A stretch of DNA of 64,000 nucleotides, taken from the NCBI GenBank assembly GCA_018343915.1, contig JABRWF010000002.1, positions 2,604,001 to 2,668,000 on the forward strand, read 5' to 3'. Source of the DNA: Agroathelia rolfsii (Eukaryota; Basidiomycota; Agaricomycetes; Amylocorticiales; Amylocorticiaceae). Below, piece by piece: positions 11,097 through 21,359 of the stretch. A model generated the notes under the pieces. It did no database searches and was not told the origin of the DNA. It saw only the letters and a program-made list of their open reading frames with translations. The position numbers and the translations under genes were made by a program. The stretch's first letter is position 1, and each line of letters starts with the position of its first letter.

Positions 11097-13298
11097 TCAG
11101 TCCACGTTCGCCTCTAGAATCACGTCAATCACCGTCCCCGCATCCTTCCTATCACCCTCCTCGTCCAAAAATCCCCAAATCCCACTTTCTTCTCCATCCC
11201 TTCCATCTCCTTCAACTCCAATGTCTGCTTCTATCGCGACATATTCCATACACGACGGGAACCGTACCTCAACTGATAGCCCACTCCGTCCAATACCCTC
11301 GAACGCAACACCAACCGTGCGTTCCTTGGGCACATTCGCATCATCCCCACATATATTCTTGGCGGCCTGAATACGAAGATACACCGGATTCGTCACAGGC
11401 CGTGCGCGCCATCCACGCTCCTGACGTGCCGCATTGCTGCGCGCAGGCCGCAGAGGCGAGCGCGGCAACGGAAGTGCGGGCGGGAAACGCAATACACGCT
11501 GAGGCATAGGCGAGGTGCATCTCGCAGAGCTCGCACCGCGTCGTACACCCGGGCGCGAGTAAGACAGTGAATGCATCGGGACGAGGTAGCTCGGCGCGCT
11601 GTGTTCTGGCTCGGGCGGTGCAGCCAGCGCGTGTGCGGCGCTGCGTGACGTAAGGCGACGTGAGTGCAAGAAGCGTTGGCGTGGGGAGGGTGGTGGATAT
11701 GATGACGACACGTCAATGTATAAGGAAGTAGAAGTATGCGAAAACGCCGAGGCAGAGGAGAGGAAGAAGCTTAGGGTGCGTAGAAGAGGATGAACCAAGC
11801 TGTTCGGCATCGCAGGTGCCGCAACGGCAGTTGGGATAGCTTGCGGATGGGGGGCAGCCTTTGATTTCGACGCTTCTGGAGCAAGAGGGGTCGACTCAAA
11901 GGGGACAAGGCGAGAGCAAGTATGGCGCTCGACTGGAGGATGGTCATTGGCAGACTCTTGCTCCTGATCCCTCTGTTCCTTGCGGCCAGTCTTCGATGCA
12001 AGCGAGAACCAAGAAGATCGCCACCGTGTTTCGCCTCCCGTCTCCTTGCCTCTTTGTATGGTGGCAACAACAGGTTGCTCCTTTGAAATATCCTCCGCCA
12101 CACACGCCCCACACGTCTGGTCCCAGACGGCCTTCCCTCCCTTTGCCCTGCTCTTGGCACGCTCGTGAACAGGAACACCCGCCTTATTGCGCCCAGGCGC
12201 CCTTAAAAGTCCTGCCAAGAGCTGCTTCTCCCTCGTCGTCATTCTAGTCGTATTTAGCGTGCACTGCGGATCCGATGGAAACAAAGCGCCGTTGATGCTC
12301 GATACGACCTCATCAAACGGAATCTTCGGTGGTGGCGGGCGTGTGACGGGGTATTGGGCACGCAAGGACGCGGTACGTGCAGGCAGGACGCATTGGGATG
12401 GTGGTGTTGGCGACGAAGATGGCCGACACAGTGTATGATAATATCGATTTAATTGATGTTGCGCAGCAGCAGCAGCTCGGTGATGCTGTTGTTCTTGCTG
12501 AAACAGATAGAGCGCCTGTTGGTCTCTCCGATCCTGTTCGCGATGCCACCGGATGTCGAGACGGGCCTCCTCCCAGCGGTGAGCCAGAGCTGCGAAGCGC
12601 TCACGGCGCAAGCGAGCCTTACTCTTGACAGTGGTGGTTATAACGGAAACGGGCGCGCACTCCGACTCGGGCTCGGGTTCTGGTGGCGCATAGTCATGGG
12701 ATACGAAGAGGAATTCCCTCTGCTTTCCCTTGCTGTTAGCTGACGGCAGTGCATGATGGGTGAAGTAGCCATCCTCGGCGGGGTGCACTGGTCCCCGAGC
12801 TGGATCGTACACGCGTGCAAGAGACAACAGAATGGCAGAATGCTCGATGCTGTCGACTTGTGAAAGTACTGGCTCAGGCGCGGGTGGTGGTGTTGGTATT
12901 GAAGCAACAGAGGAAGAGGAAGAAGAGGAAGAAATGGGTAGCGGAAGAGTCATAGGAGGTGACGAGGATGATGACGATGAATGAGGATTAGTAGCGCAGT
13001 CGTGTGACTGAGAAGCAATGTAGAGACGTCGTCTGCGTTCCTCGCTCTTCTGACGAGCAATTGCCACTGGAGAGACATGTGTAGAGCGCCCTCGAGACAT
13101 GGTGGGGTAAGTCGACGAGCGACGTGGTGAGAGTATAGATAGATGGGGTACTGAGAGAGAGGGAGAGGCGCGATGAGGACTTGAGCTGCTGGATTCGGTG
13201 GAGTTATGACTGGACTGCAGCCATCGCCCGGTTTGGTCATCCCGGCTCCCGACTTCCGACGGGTCCCATCCCACGCGGGTGACTATGGCACGAATCAT
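11097..13298 (-). CDS. Uncharacterised basic, Ser/Pro-rich protein, single exon
   Basis: One uninterrupted frame of 733 codons, unusual in this intron-rich window. The first in-frame ATG is at 13298. A second, at 13100 (MSRGRSTHVSPVAIARQKSE), starts better-structured sequence and may be the true start. From there come a basic helix (RQKSEERRRRLYIASQ), poly-Ser stretches, a helical Gln/Arg-rich block (ERFAALAHRWEEARLDIRWH), a compact block (KIPFDEVVSSINGALFPS then TTREKQLLAGLLRAPGRNKA) with a CGAC pair, a region with His/Ser/Tyr composition, and a C-terminal acidic segment ending VIDVILEANVD. No known domain is recognised. The repeated helical and Cys-containing blocks make it more than chance, but no function can be assigned. 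Confidence 0.6.
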   Translation of the reverse strand: MIRAIVTRVGWDPSEVGSRDDQTGRWLQSSHNSTESSSSSPHRASPSLSVPHLSILSPRRSSTYPTMSRGRSTHVSPVAIARQKSEERRRRLYIASQSHDCATNPHSSSSSSSPPMTLPLPISSSSSSSSVASIPTPPPAPEPVLSQVDSIEHSAILLSLARVYDPARGPVHPAEDGYFTHHALPSANSKGKQREFLFVSHDYAPPEPEPESECAPVSVITTTVKSKARLRRERFAALAHRWEEARLDIRWHREQDRRDQQALYLFQQEQQHHRAAAAAQHQLNRYYHTLCRPSSSPTPPSQCVLPARTASLRAQYPVTRPPPPKIPFDEVVSSINGALFPSDPQCTLNTTRMTTREKQLLAGLLRAPGRNKAGVPVHERAKSRAKGGKAVWDQTCGACVAEDISKEQPVVATIQRGKETGGETRWRSSWFSLASKTGRKEQRDQEQESANDHPPVERHTCSRLVPFESTPLAPEASKSKAAPHPQAIPTAVAAPAMPNSLVHPLLRTLSFFLSSASAFSHTSTSLYIDVSSSYPPPSPRQRFLHSRRLTSRSAAHALAAPPEPEHSAPSYLVPMHSLSYSRPGVRRGASSARCTSPMPQRVLRFPPALPLPRSPLRPARSNAARQERGWRARPVTNPVYLRIQAAKNICGDDANVPKERTVGVAFEGIGRSGLSVEVRFPSCMEYVAIEADIGVEGDGRDGEESGIWGFLDEEGDRKDAGTVIDVILEANVD

Positions 13299-16200
13299 TC
13301 AACTATCGCCCTCTCTCTCCCTCCTCTTGCCCCGTACCATATCTTCATTATTTATTAGTTATAAACTGTAGAATATTTTTTTTGTATCGACTGCATTTCT
13401 TGTTGCATAGGTGTAGTATAGTAGTACTCTTCAAATCATTCATGTCCTCTCACCACTCCTTATCTGCTTGTGTGCGGCAACAACCACAATCCATATTCAT
13501 TCGGCATTCACCCTACTCCATCGATAATCTACATATTCGCAGTCCTGGGTCCAAGCTTCCTCAGGAGGCTACTTGACTATCATTCCATGGCCACGAGGAC
13601 CATGTTTTGCCAACGTTTGTTCACTTCCACACCCTTCCGCTAATCAAACAATCCCATCTAGTCGATGATGGCGGACCCGATGTCCACCCCCCATCCCCAA
13701 AGATGATCATCACCTCTACTAGCAGATTATCCCCTATACCCTCTGTCCGGCAGCTCTCAAAATATCAATACCACAATAATTGCGACATCGTCCCAGAGTT
13801 ATCATTCGTATTACCCTAAGCTAAGGCGCTTTTCTTTTTTCAAATCTCCGGACGACATTGCCGAAAGAGCGACCAGAATAGCTAGTTATCAATGACCCCA
13901 ATACGTTCAACTAACGACATTTCGGCTAAGACATGGCATCCTTGGCCGCTCCAAAAGCATCTTCGTCGCTCGGGGTCACATGCCAGGGCCCAGTGTATGG
14001 TCGCACAGTGCAACAGGAGCACAAGAGCACACTACACATTCCGGCAAGCCGCAAGTGCAAACGCGTGTGATCCTGCCCTGGGTCCGTTTGAAGCACACTC
14101 TGGCAATTCAAAGTAGCATGTGATCCCGCGTCTAAAATAAATATATTTTCATTGACGGTCGCTAAGTTCGAGGATTTTCCTGCTTTGCCGACTGATCGAA
14201 GATTCAAACAACATGTACATGTACCATCCGCCGGCATGTGCGTCCCGTTCACCTGCTGTACCATTGCCGGAGCACGGAAGCGTGAAAACATGTACATGCA
14301 CCTGGTGCTAGCATCGTGTCTCGAGTTCATTGGGTCATGTGGGAGAACAAAGCTAATCCATTTCCCTACAGTATTTCGAGCTCTTTGGAGACAGTCCGCG
14401 ACCATTCTCTTCATTTCATGACCAAACATCTTGAACAACAGAATGGCCTCTGGCTTATCAGCATCTATGTCCTATACCATCTTGTCCCTCGAGACTTCCT
14501 CATGACACGTATCGGGGGCTAGTGTGCAACGAACTTGTCGTAAGATGTCGTCATTCCTGGATGCTTGTCTCCTTCCGGAATCTATGACTGGAACATCTGG
14601 ATCTAGATATATTATAAGGGGAACGTCATACGGATGGCAGCCAATCCATTCGTGCCTGTCTCGGAATTACCTTGTAGATCATGCATACAGGCAGCTTTTA
14701 TGTTTTGCCTAATTGCACCCATGAAATGATTGATGCTCGATGACGCATGTCAGTCAAGCTATACACTTAAACATATGGCGATTTGATTTAAATAATACTT
14801 GTAGATTTGAAATAGAGGCGATAAGGAATAACAAAGCCAGCGAATCGATTGAACAACGTTGACAACAGATTTCATGACTGATGCAATTTGCAGTGCACAA
14901 GATATGACGAACGTTGCTCGTCAGCAACCATGGCAAACTCAAAAGTCTGGAGATCTCCTTAAGCTTTCGAACTGTATCTCTGTGCCTGCGGTGCCGGGAA
15001 ACGATACAAAAACCGTTATACTAAGCTGGAATAGTTCATATGACGTCCATAATACTCGAACATAGGGTAAAGCACTTACTCCGGTAATATACCATATTAA
15101 GAGCAGACCACCTACTTACCAGGGCGCTGTATATCCAGCTGTCTATGCTGCAATTGTAAGCAGGTTTACAAGTATAGCCTATGGAATGGCACATTCAATG
15201 AACCTCGAGAACATGTTGATTAGCAATTTATTCCTTAAAAAAATATCAGACGACAGAATATATCTCGGTTGAGTCGTAATGGCGACCGTACAGCTGTCGA
15301 TAAACACAAGATTCAGATGCATAATCATGTGCACTGAGAAACCTTGAAGACTGTTCGCCAAACAACTGGCCCTAAAACACAGAAGTATTAGAAATTTGGA
15401 ATTATGTGGCGCCGCCAAAACGAATTCATATACGAAACATTCTTTATCAGTAAACCCAGGTTGGGTAAATAGCCATCGAGTACAAAGCAGATAAGGCAGA
15501 ATCCACAAATGTGAACCAAACAGAATATTAATGCAATATTGGGCAACGCCTCAGGCTGGTAACCATGTTTTGAGCCAAGCTTTCAATGGCCAAATATTGC
15601 ATATATCACCGATGTATTCAAACACAAGTAATAGCACCACCTTATTACCATGGACGAATCATATAAGCTGACCCCGCAGAGGAATGGACATTAAAGCATA
15701 AAGTAGCCTTCTGAAGGGAGAGTTCAGATGTCGGTACTTGAATCTTTTCAGAGACGTGGTCCTTGAGAAGTATTCATATGGTAGACTAGATCTCGGTAAT
15801 TACGGTGAACGGTAATTGATGATTGTTACCAGTATCTCGAGAATACACATGGAATCCTAACTATTTCCGTGGATACATGAGATTGAGCGGAAGTTTTGAA
15901 TCGACCCAAAAAAAACGCGAGTCTTCTCCAACTTGTATTCGAGTGTTCGCAGTACTTGCCACAGACTCTCGGAATTCTAGTGTGAGTTTGTGTCGACATA
16001 TGCATGTCTTTCAATCCCCATGGCATAACAAACCAGATCCGTATCTATCAGGCTCACACCTAGCCTGTTCAAACATTTTGAATTATTGATTCAGTGCGTC
16101 TCAGCAGTTAATGTTGGTCATGCGATTTCATGAAATCATGACAACAAGATGTCCGCATACTCGCGCGAAATGATGACAAAATTACGTCTGTATGGTGGAG

Positions 16201-16873
16201 TATACTGAATCATCAGACACGTTTGGAGAGCCCCAGCCTGATGAGCCGCGCATCGCTATCATTATGATTGTTGTAGTCATCTTGAAGGGACGCTGGGACC
16301 GACGAAGTCGACTTCAGCTCATCCTAAAGCTAGCTTCTCACATGCTTACATGTTGACTTGGAGAATAGCCAGCCATAGAGGTAATGCGACAAATGTCTGG
16401 AATAAAAAAATCTACTCATTGAGTGCTGGTTGAAATATTTTATATACAAAGTTAGGGTGTACTTGAAATGATATTGAATAATTCGGTCGTAAACTGTATT
16501 GTCTTGAAAAGTTGACTTGGCAAACCTCCAACCAGATAGAGTATGATATCGACCTTCAAGTTACACACAGCACCTGAAGCTGTTTTATTCTTATTTTTAT
16601 TTGGCTCGCAAAAATCGAAATGGAAGCAGAAACAGATAGCTTTTGAGCGTAGAGAACATTAGCTGAGTGACTCCACCCAAGGACAAAGTGCAATTGGTTT
16701 GCAGATGATAAGCGCTAAGCCATAAAAAAGATTTTACTATGAAAGACTCGCTTGGTGTTGAGTACTATTAATAAAAGAAGAGACGCGAAGTAAATTTATT
16801 GATACACTGTCCAGCAAGAAAATAGCAGAAAAAAAAAAGCACGTAACACTAGCATCTCGCCATATTCTGTAGC
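13299..16873. other. Gene-poor interval of 3.6 kb
   Basis: No supportable protein, tRNA or transposon gene was found. The open frames present are short, overlap on opposite strands and give translations without domain character. Around 14210-14300 there are repeated ACATGTACATG palindromes. Composition is more A+T-rich than the flanks, especially from about 14.7 to 16.8 kb. It may be regulatory DNA, decayed repeat or ncRNA. Confidence 0.4.
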
Positions 16874-18286
16874 TCATTGCCCCAGGTCCAGGCCGACTGC
16901 TGCCCCCTGCACGGGCCAAGACGACCGATCGGCATGAGGAGGCGCAGGTTGAGGCGGCGCAGGCGCCCAAGTTTGTATACCCCTCCCAGTGCCTCTACCG
17001 CTGAACATGCGCCGTGGTGCTCCACCGCCAAAACCACTACCGCCACTAGGTGACGAGCGCATGGGCATATCAATTCCACGTTGGAGAGTCATACCGCTGA
17101 ATGAAGCTGAGCTATGATGTTGATGATATGACATGCCATGTTCTCCAATACCACCCCCAAGGGGCTGTGGCATCGAGAAGGGTAATGTAGATGCGACAAA
17201 AGTGGATGCGTAACCGCGCGGCGGTTCATGTGAAGGTGATGATAATGATGACAAGTCTATTTCGAGCGCAGCAGCGTCGTCCAGACCGAGATGGGCTCGC
17301 ATGGCTGCGTTCTCCGCTTCCAGGCGCGCAATCTCGTTCTCACGCTCAGCGGCCCAGTCCCAGTCCCAGTCCCAGTCCCAGTCCAACTCTGGTGGATGAG
17401 CATCATTATTGGTGCTATCGTTGTTGTTCTCGCCACTATTAGATGGGCCAGCAGAAGCAGAAGCATTCTCTGAAGACTTCCCAGGCTCTGAGGGTGATGG
17501 AGACCCCTTTTGTACCTCCTGTTCCAATAGTACCGGAGCCGATGGATCTGGGTTGAAAGATAGTGCGGGAGAGGAGAAGAATTGGGATGCGTCTTTTCCT
17601 GATAGAGAGCGCAGCAGGGCTCTGAGGTATTGCGATAGACGATATATCGATGCTGCTGTAGCAGGGGAATTAGCCAAGTCGGACATTCCAGCATAATTCT
17701 CTCGTGCGTGCAGCAGGGTCTCGTAATGACGCTTCAGAGTCACCTCATGTTGTTGGGCGGCTAGCTAGACGGGCTATCAAAAGGTGATACACCAGATGGA
17801 GGATGAAGACGGGAATAAATTAAATGGATCCAGCTTACAGTGTGACTGCGAAACTTGGCCAAGATGGTCTCCATAGCGGATTCATATTCCCGCAACAGCG
17901 TCGATAGTTGCTTGTTTTCACGAAGCAGATTTTGGTTCTCGATGATGACCTGGGCATTTGTACGCTCCAGTTCTGACTCAAAGCATTCTGACATGGGTAT
18001 TAGTCTCTTAAGACACAACTCACACAAAAACAGCAGATAGCCAGAACTGACCTTGACCTAGGTCGACATTGAATCTTCGCAAGTTGAAATGAGCACCAGT
18101 ATCTGTGGCATTGTTCTGGGCAAACTAGGTGTCTGTGTCTCGTTCAGTAGTCATATGCGGCCCATGCGTACGCACCTTGAGTGTCTTGGCCTGTAGTTGG
18201 AGTGTCTCTGTGACTGACTGGTTGAGCGCAAGTTGTTCGCTAAGCTCATGAACGAGCTGTGATACGCGTATGAGCTCGTTATCCAT
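16874..18286 (-). CDS. SIKE/FGOP2-family coiled-coil protein (STRIPAK subunit)
   Basis: Four exons (18176-18286, 18052-18115, 17839-17987, 16874-17764) give 404 residues. The coiled-coil core reads [20 protein letters not shown], then [19 protein letters not shown], then [20 protein letters not shown] and AKFRSH. This parallels animal FGFR1OP2/SIKE (ENKELRTSLEEHQSALELIM then SKYREQ). Family members are subunits of the STRIPAK phosphatase-kinase complex, which in fungi (for example Sordaria SCI1) controls fruiting-body development and hyphal fusion. The C-terminal half is fungal-type: Ser/Gly-rich, with a second coiled coil ([20 protein letters not shown]) and a run of five Asp-Trp pairs. The 341 bp to the divergent R3HCC1-like gene probably form a shared promoter. 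Confidence 0.85.
17353..17384. repeat. Hexanucleotide microsatellite (CCCAGT)5 inside SIKE-like CDS
   Basis: Five perfect tandem CCCAGT copies on the + strand. Read on the minus strand they encode alternating Asp-Trp pairs, so copy changes add or remove DW dipeptides without shifting the frame. Confidence 0.9.
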
Positions 18287-18627
18287 GGCAATGAAGACAA
18301 TAACAGGATATATGTAGTAATATAGCCGCAGGAGGGAGTGTTCAGCTGGAGCAGACGCTGCCGTGAGAAACGTAAAGAGAATGGCGCCAACGACGGAGCC
18401 AGTTCTCTCGCAGCTGTGTTCTCTCTGTATAAACCACCATCTGCTCTTCCTCACTCGCTCACTTTTTCATCTTTCTCTTCTCATTTTGCAACTTCTAGTA
18501 AGCCTTCTTCTCGGCCCAGCTCTCACGGACACTTCCGCACGTCCTACATCGTCTCGCTTTCCTAGCACCGTCGTTGTCCCATCCTTTCTACGCACCCAAC
18601 ACTCGCTCTAAAACACCCCCCGCAATC
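18287..18627. promoter_or_regulatory. Divergent promoter region, SIKE-like / R3HCC1-like
   Basis: 341 bp separate the two start codons. The right half is pyrimidine-rich on the + strand (TTTCTCTTCTC, CTCGCTTTCC), as is usual just upstream of highly expressed fungal genes. No TATA box is clear. Confidence 0.5.
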
Positions 18628-19487
18628 ATGTCTGCATCTCTTTCTGGCCTCTCCGCCTCGGTCACTCGCATCCTGTCCCTCACTGGATTCCCTAAGGAGC
18701 TCAAGACCAAGGACATCCAGGCTGCTTTCTCCGAGTGGGAGGGTACCAACGGTGGCTTCAAGATCAAGTGGCAGAACGACACCAGCCTTCTTATCGTATT
18801 CCAAGACCCTGTCATTGGTAAGCTCCCTTTTCTTAGCCCGGAAGATGCTCTAGCATCGCAGTTTCTGAACATTTACTTGCCCTGGCAGCCAAGCGCGCAT
18901 ATCTCAGCAGCCTGGCTAACCCACCTGCTGTTCTGTCGCCGCAGGGCCATGAAGAAACTGTCATCATCCGGCCTTACGATGGCGCCGATGCCCAAGAGGT
19001 CATTCAGAACGTCAACGCACGAGGAATGCATAACCACAATGCCTCACGTGGGCACAACATGCGTTCGGCCTCAATCTCTGGTTTTCCGACCCGCCCCAAC
19101 GGTAATAACCCGGGGGGACGATCGAATGCCAACAATCACAACATGAACGGCCGTTATGGCCAGACCCAGGGCGTTGCTGAGGACCGCGAGCCATCACCGA
19201 CGCTGCCCTCTCTTCCTACTCACCCCACGCTTAACTCGCTCATTAGCTCCACCCTGGGCGAAAATGTGGGCGAGGATCCTGCCATTCTCGCGGCGGGTCC
19301 CAGCATCGCTTCCCCTGAGACGGGCGGGCCGCGCATCGGCAATCCCGGCAAGAGGATGCTGGGTGCAGCATTGGGTGTCCGACACCCCAGCCTTGGACCA
19401 CGGCAAATTGGTAACAACTCAGGCGCTAACAGCCCCGGTGTGGACTACATGACCAGGGCCATGGGTGGCCTCACCGTGGCCGAGTAA
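18628..19487 (+). CDS. RRM-like protein of the R3HCC1 type
   Basis: Two exons (18628-18817, 18899-19487) joined in phase 1 give 259 residues. The N-terminal domain reads RILSLTGFPKELKTKDIQAA, then FKIKWQNDTSLLIVFQDP, then AKRAYLSSLANPP across the intron. It resembles the C-terminal RRM-like domain of human R3HCC1/R3HCC1L (EIYDFPPEFHTEDL, FDIKWVDDTHALGVF). No R3H domain is present. The C-terminal half is Asn/Gly/Ser/Pro-rich and disordered, ending MTRAMGGLTVAE. A role in RNA binding or mRNA metabolism is inferred from the fold only. The 3' flank (19488-19988) is T-rich untranslated sequence with no gene. Confidence 0.8.
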
Positions 19488-19988
19488 TTTCAGACCGTAG
19501 CATTTCCTTCCTGTCTTTAATCGAGACAACGTGGGGGCGTAAGTTTCTGCCGGGTCTTTTTTGCTTACCAGACACATCCGCAAGCGCGCAGGTTAACGTT
19601 TTTTTTAAGTCAATGTGCATATATTTTTCTGTTTGCGGATCCTACCTGCCTTTCTCTCTTTTTCATCGACCCTTCCTGTGCAGGCCACGTTGTCTGTCTG
19701 CGCTCTTTTTTGCATGCATTTTTAGCGGTGTTTTCCCTGTTCTGTTCTTTGTTGCTTGTTTTCTGTGGATGTAATCGTTGGAGTCGGCGTTTTCATATAT
19801 CAAATCATGTAATTACTTACCATAGCGCACGCCAACAAAAAAAATCGCTTTTTCTGTTGCGTATTCTGACTGTGAGCTTCTCGCTTATCACCTTCAGCGG
19901 GTGTGATTACGGAGGGGCAAATTTCTTACATCTTCGGAATCGGTGTCTCTATTTAGATCCTAGCAAACGTGAGATAGATTTGCAAACT

Positions 19989-20701
19989 CTAATGATTCGC
20001 CTTCCACTCAGCCGTCGAGTCCGGCTCTCCCTCATAAAACTCCTTCTTCCAAATCTGCGCACGGTCCTTTACATCTTCCAATATCTGTTCGCAAGCGACG
20101 AAAGCAGCCTTGCGATGGGGAGATGATACTGCTATCACTATCGATGGCTCCCCTACGGGAACAACGCCAAGACGATGATAAACAGCACATTTAATCAGCA
20201 TATGTACTACGGAAGACTGGGCCGACGATGTCAATTCAGATGATGATGCTGAGGCAGCAGGAGCAACTTGAACAGCATGTAAATTTGCTTGTGTTGCTTT
20301 TTGTCGGGCCGTGGTCACAATCTCTGCCATCGTTTTTCTAAGAGGATGATAAAATCGATAGGATTCAGACGGTCTTCCCCATGCCAGTGTGTGAAATTGG
20401 AAACGTTTATTTACATTGCAAGCTTGCTGTATGCTTGGTATTCAAGCCGAGTAACTACTTTTCCTGATTGCTGCATAGTTACTATATTGCCGTAAGAAAG
20501 ATATGGCTTTACTTATTCACCCTTGAAAGAGTTGCGGGTGGTCCCTATAAATGTAGCGATCGCGCCTGCAGCATCGTCGCCCACGGAACTGATGATGGCT
20601 TGAACATCTAGTGGTGAGTGGGTAATTACGCAGGTAGCAAAATCATCGAGGTTCAGCGATGCGTCTACAGAGGAGCTGGGATATAAGGACTCGGAAGTCA
20701 T
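19989..20701 (-). CDS. cnxH: Molybdopterin synthase large (catalytic) subunit, MoaE/MOCS2B
   Basis: This subunit converts precursor Z (cPMP) to molybdopterin by transferring sulfur from the small subunit MoaD/MOCS2A, in the cytosol. Three exons were reconstructed: 20521-20701, a 49-nt exon 20415-20463, and 19989-20337. The joins restore the family motif GTTRNSFKGEKVVTRLEYQA followed by YSKLAIKTM, matching GxxRxxxxGxxVxxLxYEAY. Further hallmarks are YHRLGVVPVGEPSIVIAVSS, PHRKAAFVACE and the catalytic-lysine region VKDRAQIWKKE. The total is 192 residues, near the usual MoaE length plus a short N-terminal extension. No small subunit gene is adjacent. Confidence 0.93.
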
Positions 20702-21359
20702 CTTCTCACTCAGGCTTGAGCTTGAGCACTAGCAGCTTGGGGTAGATTGTGGTAATGCATTCTCGCTCACTTGTCACAATTGATGCTTACTACTCTTCTT
20801 AACCCCCATTCAGAGCACCGGCAACACCGGCACGCTCGGCGGAATCAAATCCACGTGCCTGAGCTTTGCTTCCGTCTATTGAAGTCACTCCTAATCAGGA
20901 CAGCGTACAGCGCGTGAGAACCTGAGCCTGACTCGGAACAGCCTGAGGTTTCTGGACACTTCAAGTCGATCGTACACTACCTAAAAAAAGTATATCCTCC
21001 GGGAGAGCATATAAAATTCGGCTACTTTTGGCTGATTTTGCGTATTTGATTCTCAGGCTCTCCGAGTCCGGTATCATTCTTTCCAGCCAATTGCCGGTGA
21101 AGTTAGTTTCTTTCGAATAAAACTCGCAGACCAAGCCGTAACTTGCTGCTGTATTACACCTATGACGCAAATGAATATTAAATACAAACAACAGGGTTCA
21201 GGCTGTATAGGTTTCCGGCAGACTCTCCTTGACGACGTTCTCAGTTTCTTTCGTTGATCTCTTTGGGCTGACTTGCATCATATTCCAGACGGTGCGCGTG
21301 CATCTATCAACATGAAGCCTACCTAATCTATTCTGATAACTTCTCATTTAGATTATAAG
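20702..21359. promoter_or_regulatory. Divergent intergenic region, MoaE / pseudouridine gene
   Basis: 658 bp between start codons. No protein gene is convincing, and the minus-strand frame 20961-21191 has no domain character. It presumably holds both promoters. Confidence 0.4.

Noticed and set aside
13926..14438. Minus-strand open frame of 170 codons
   Set aside because: It overlaps plus-strand frames of similar length, its Cys/His/Met-rich translation has no domain, and it carries no supporting splice or promoter signals.
14950..14985. TTCGAA-containing stretch considered as a tRNA T-loop
   Set aside because: No paired T-stem, acceptor stem or A-box in the right place on either strand.
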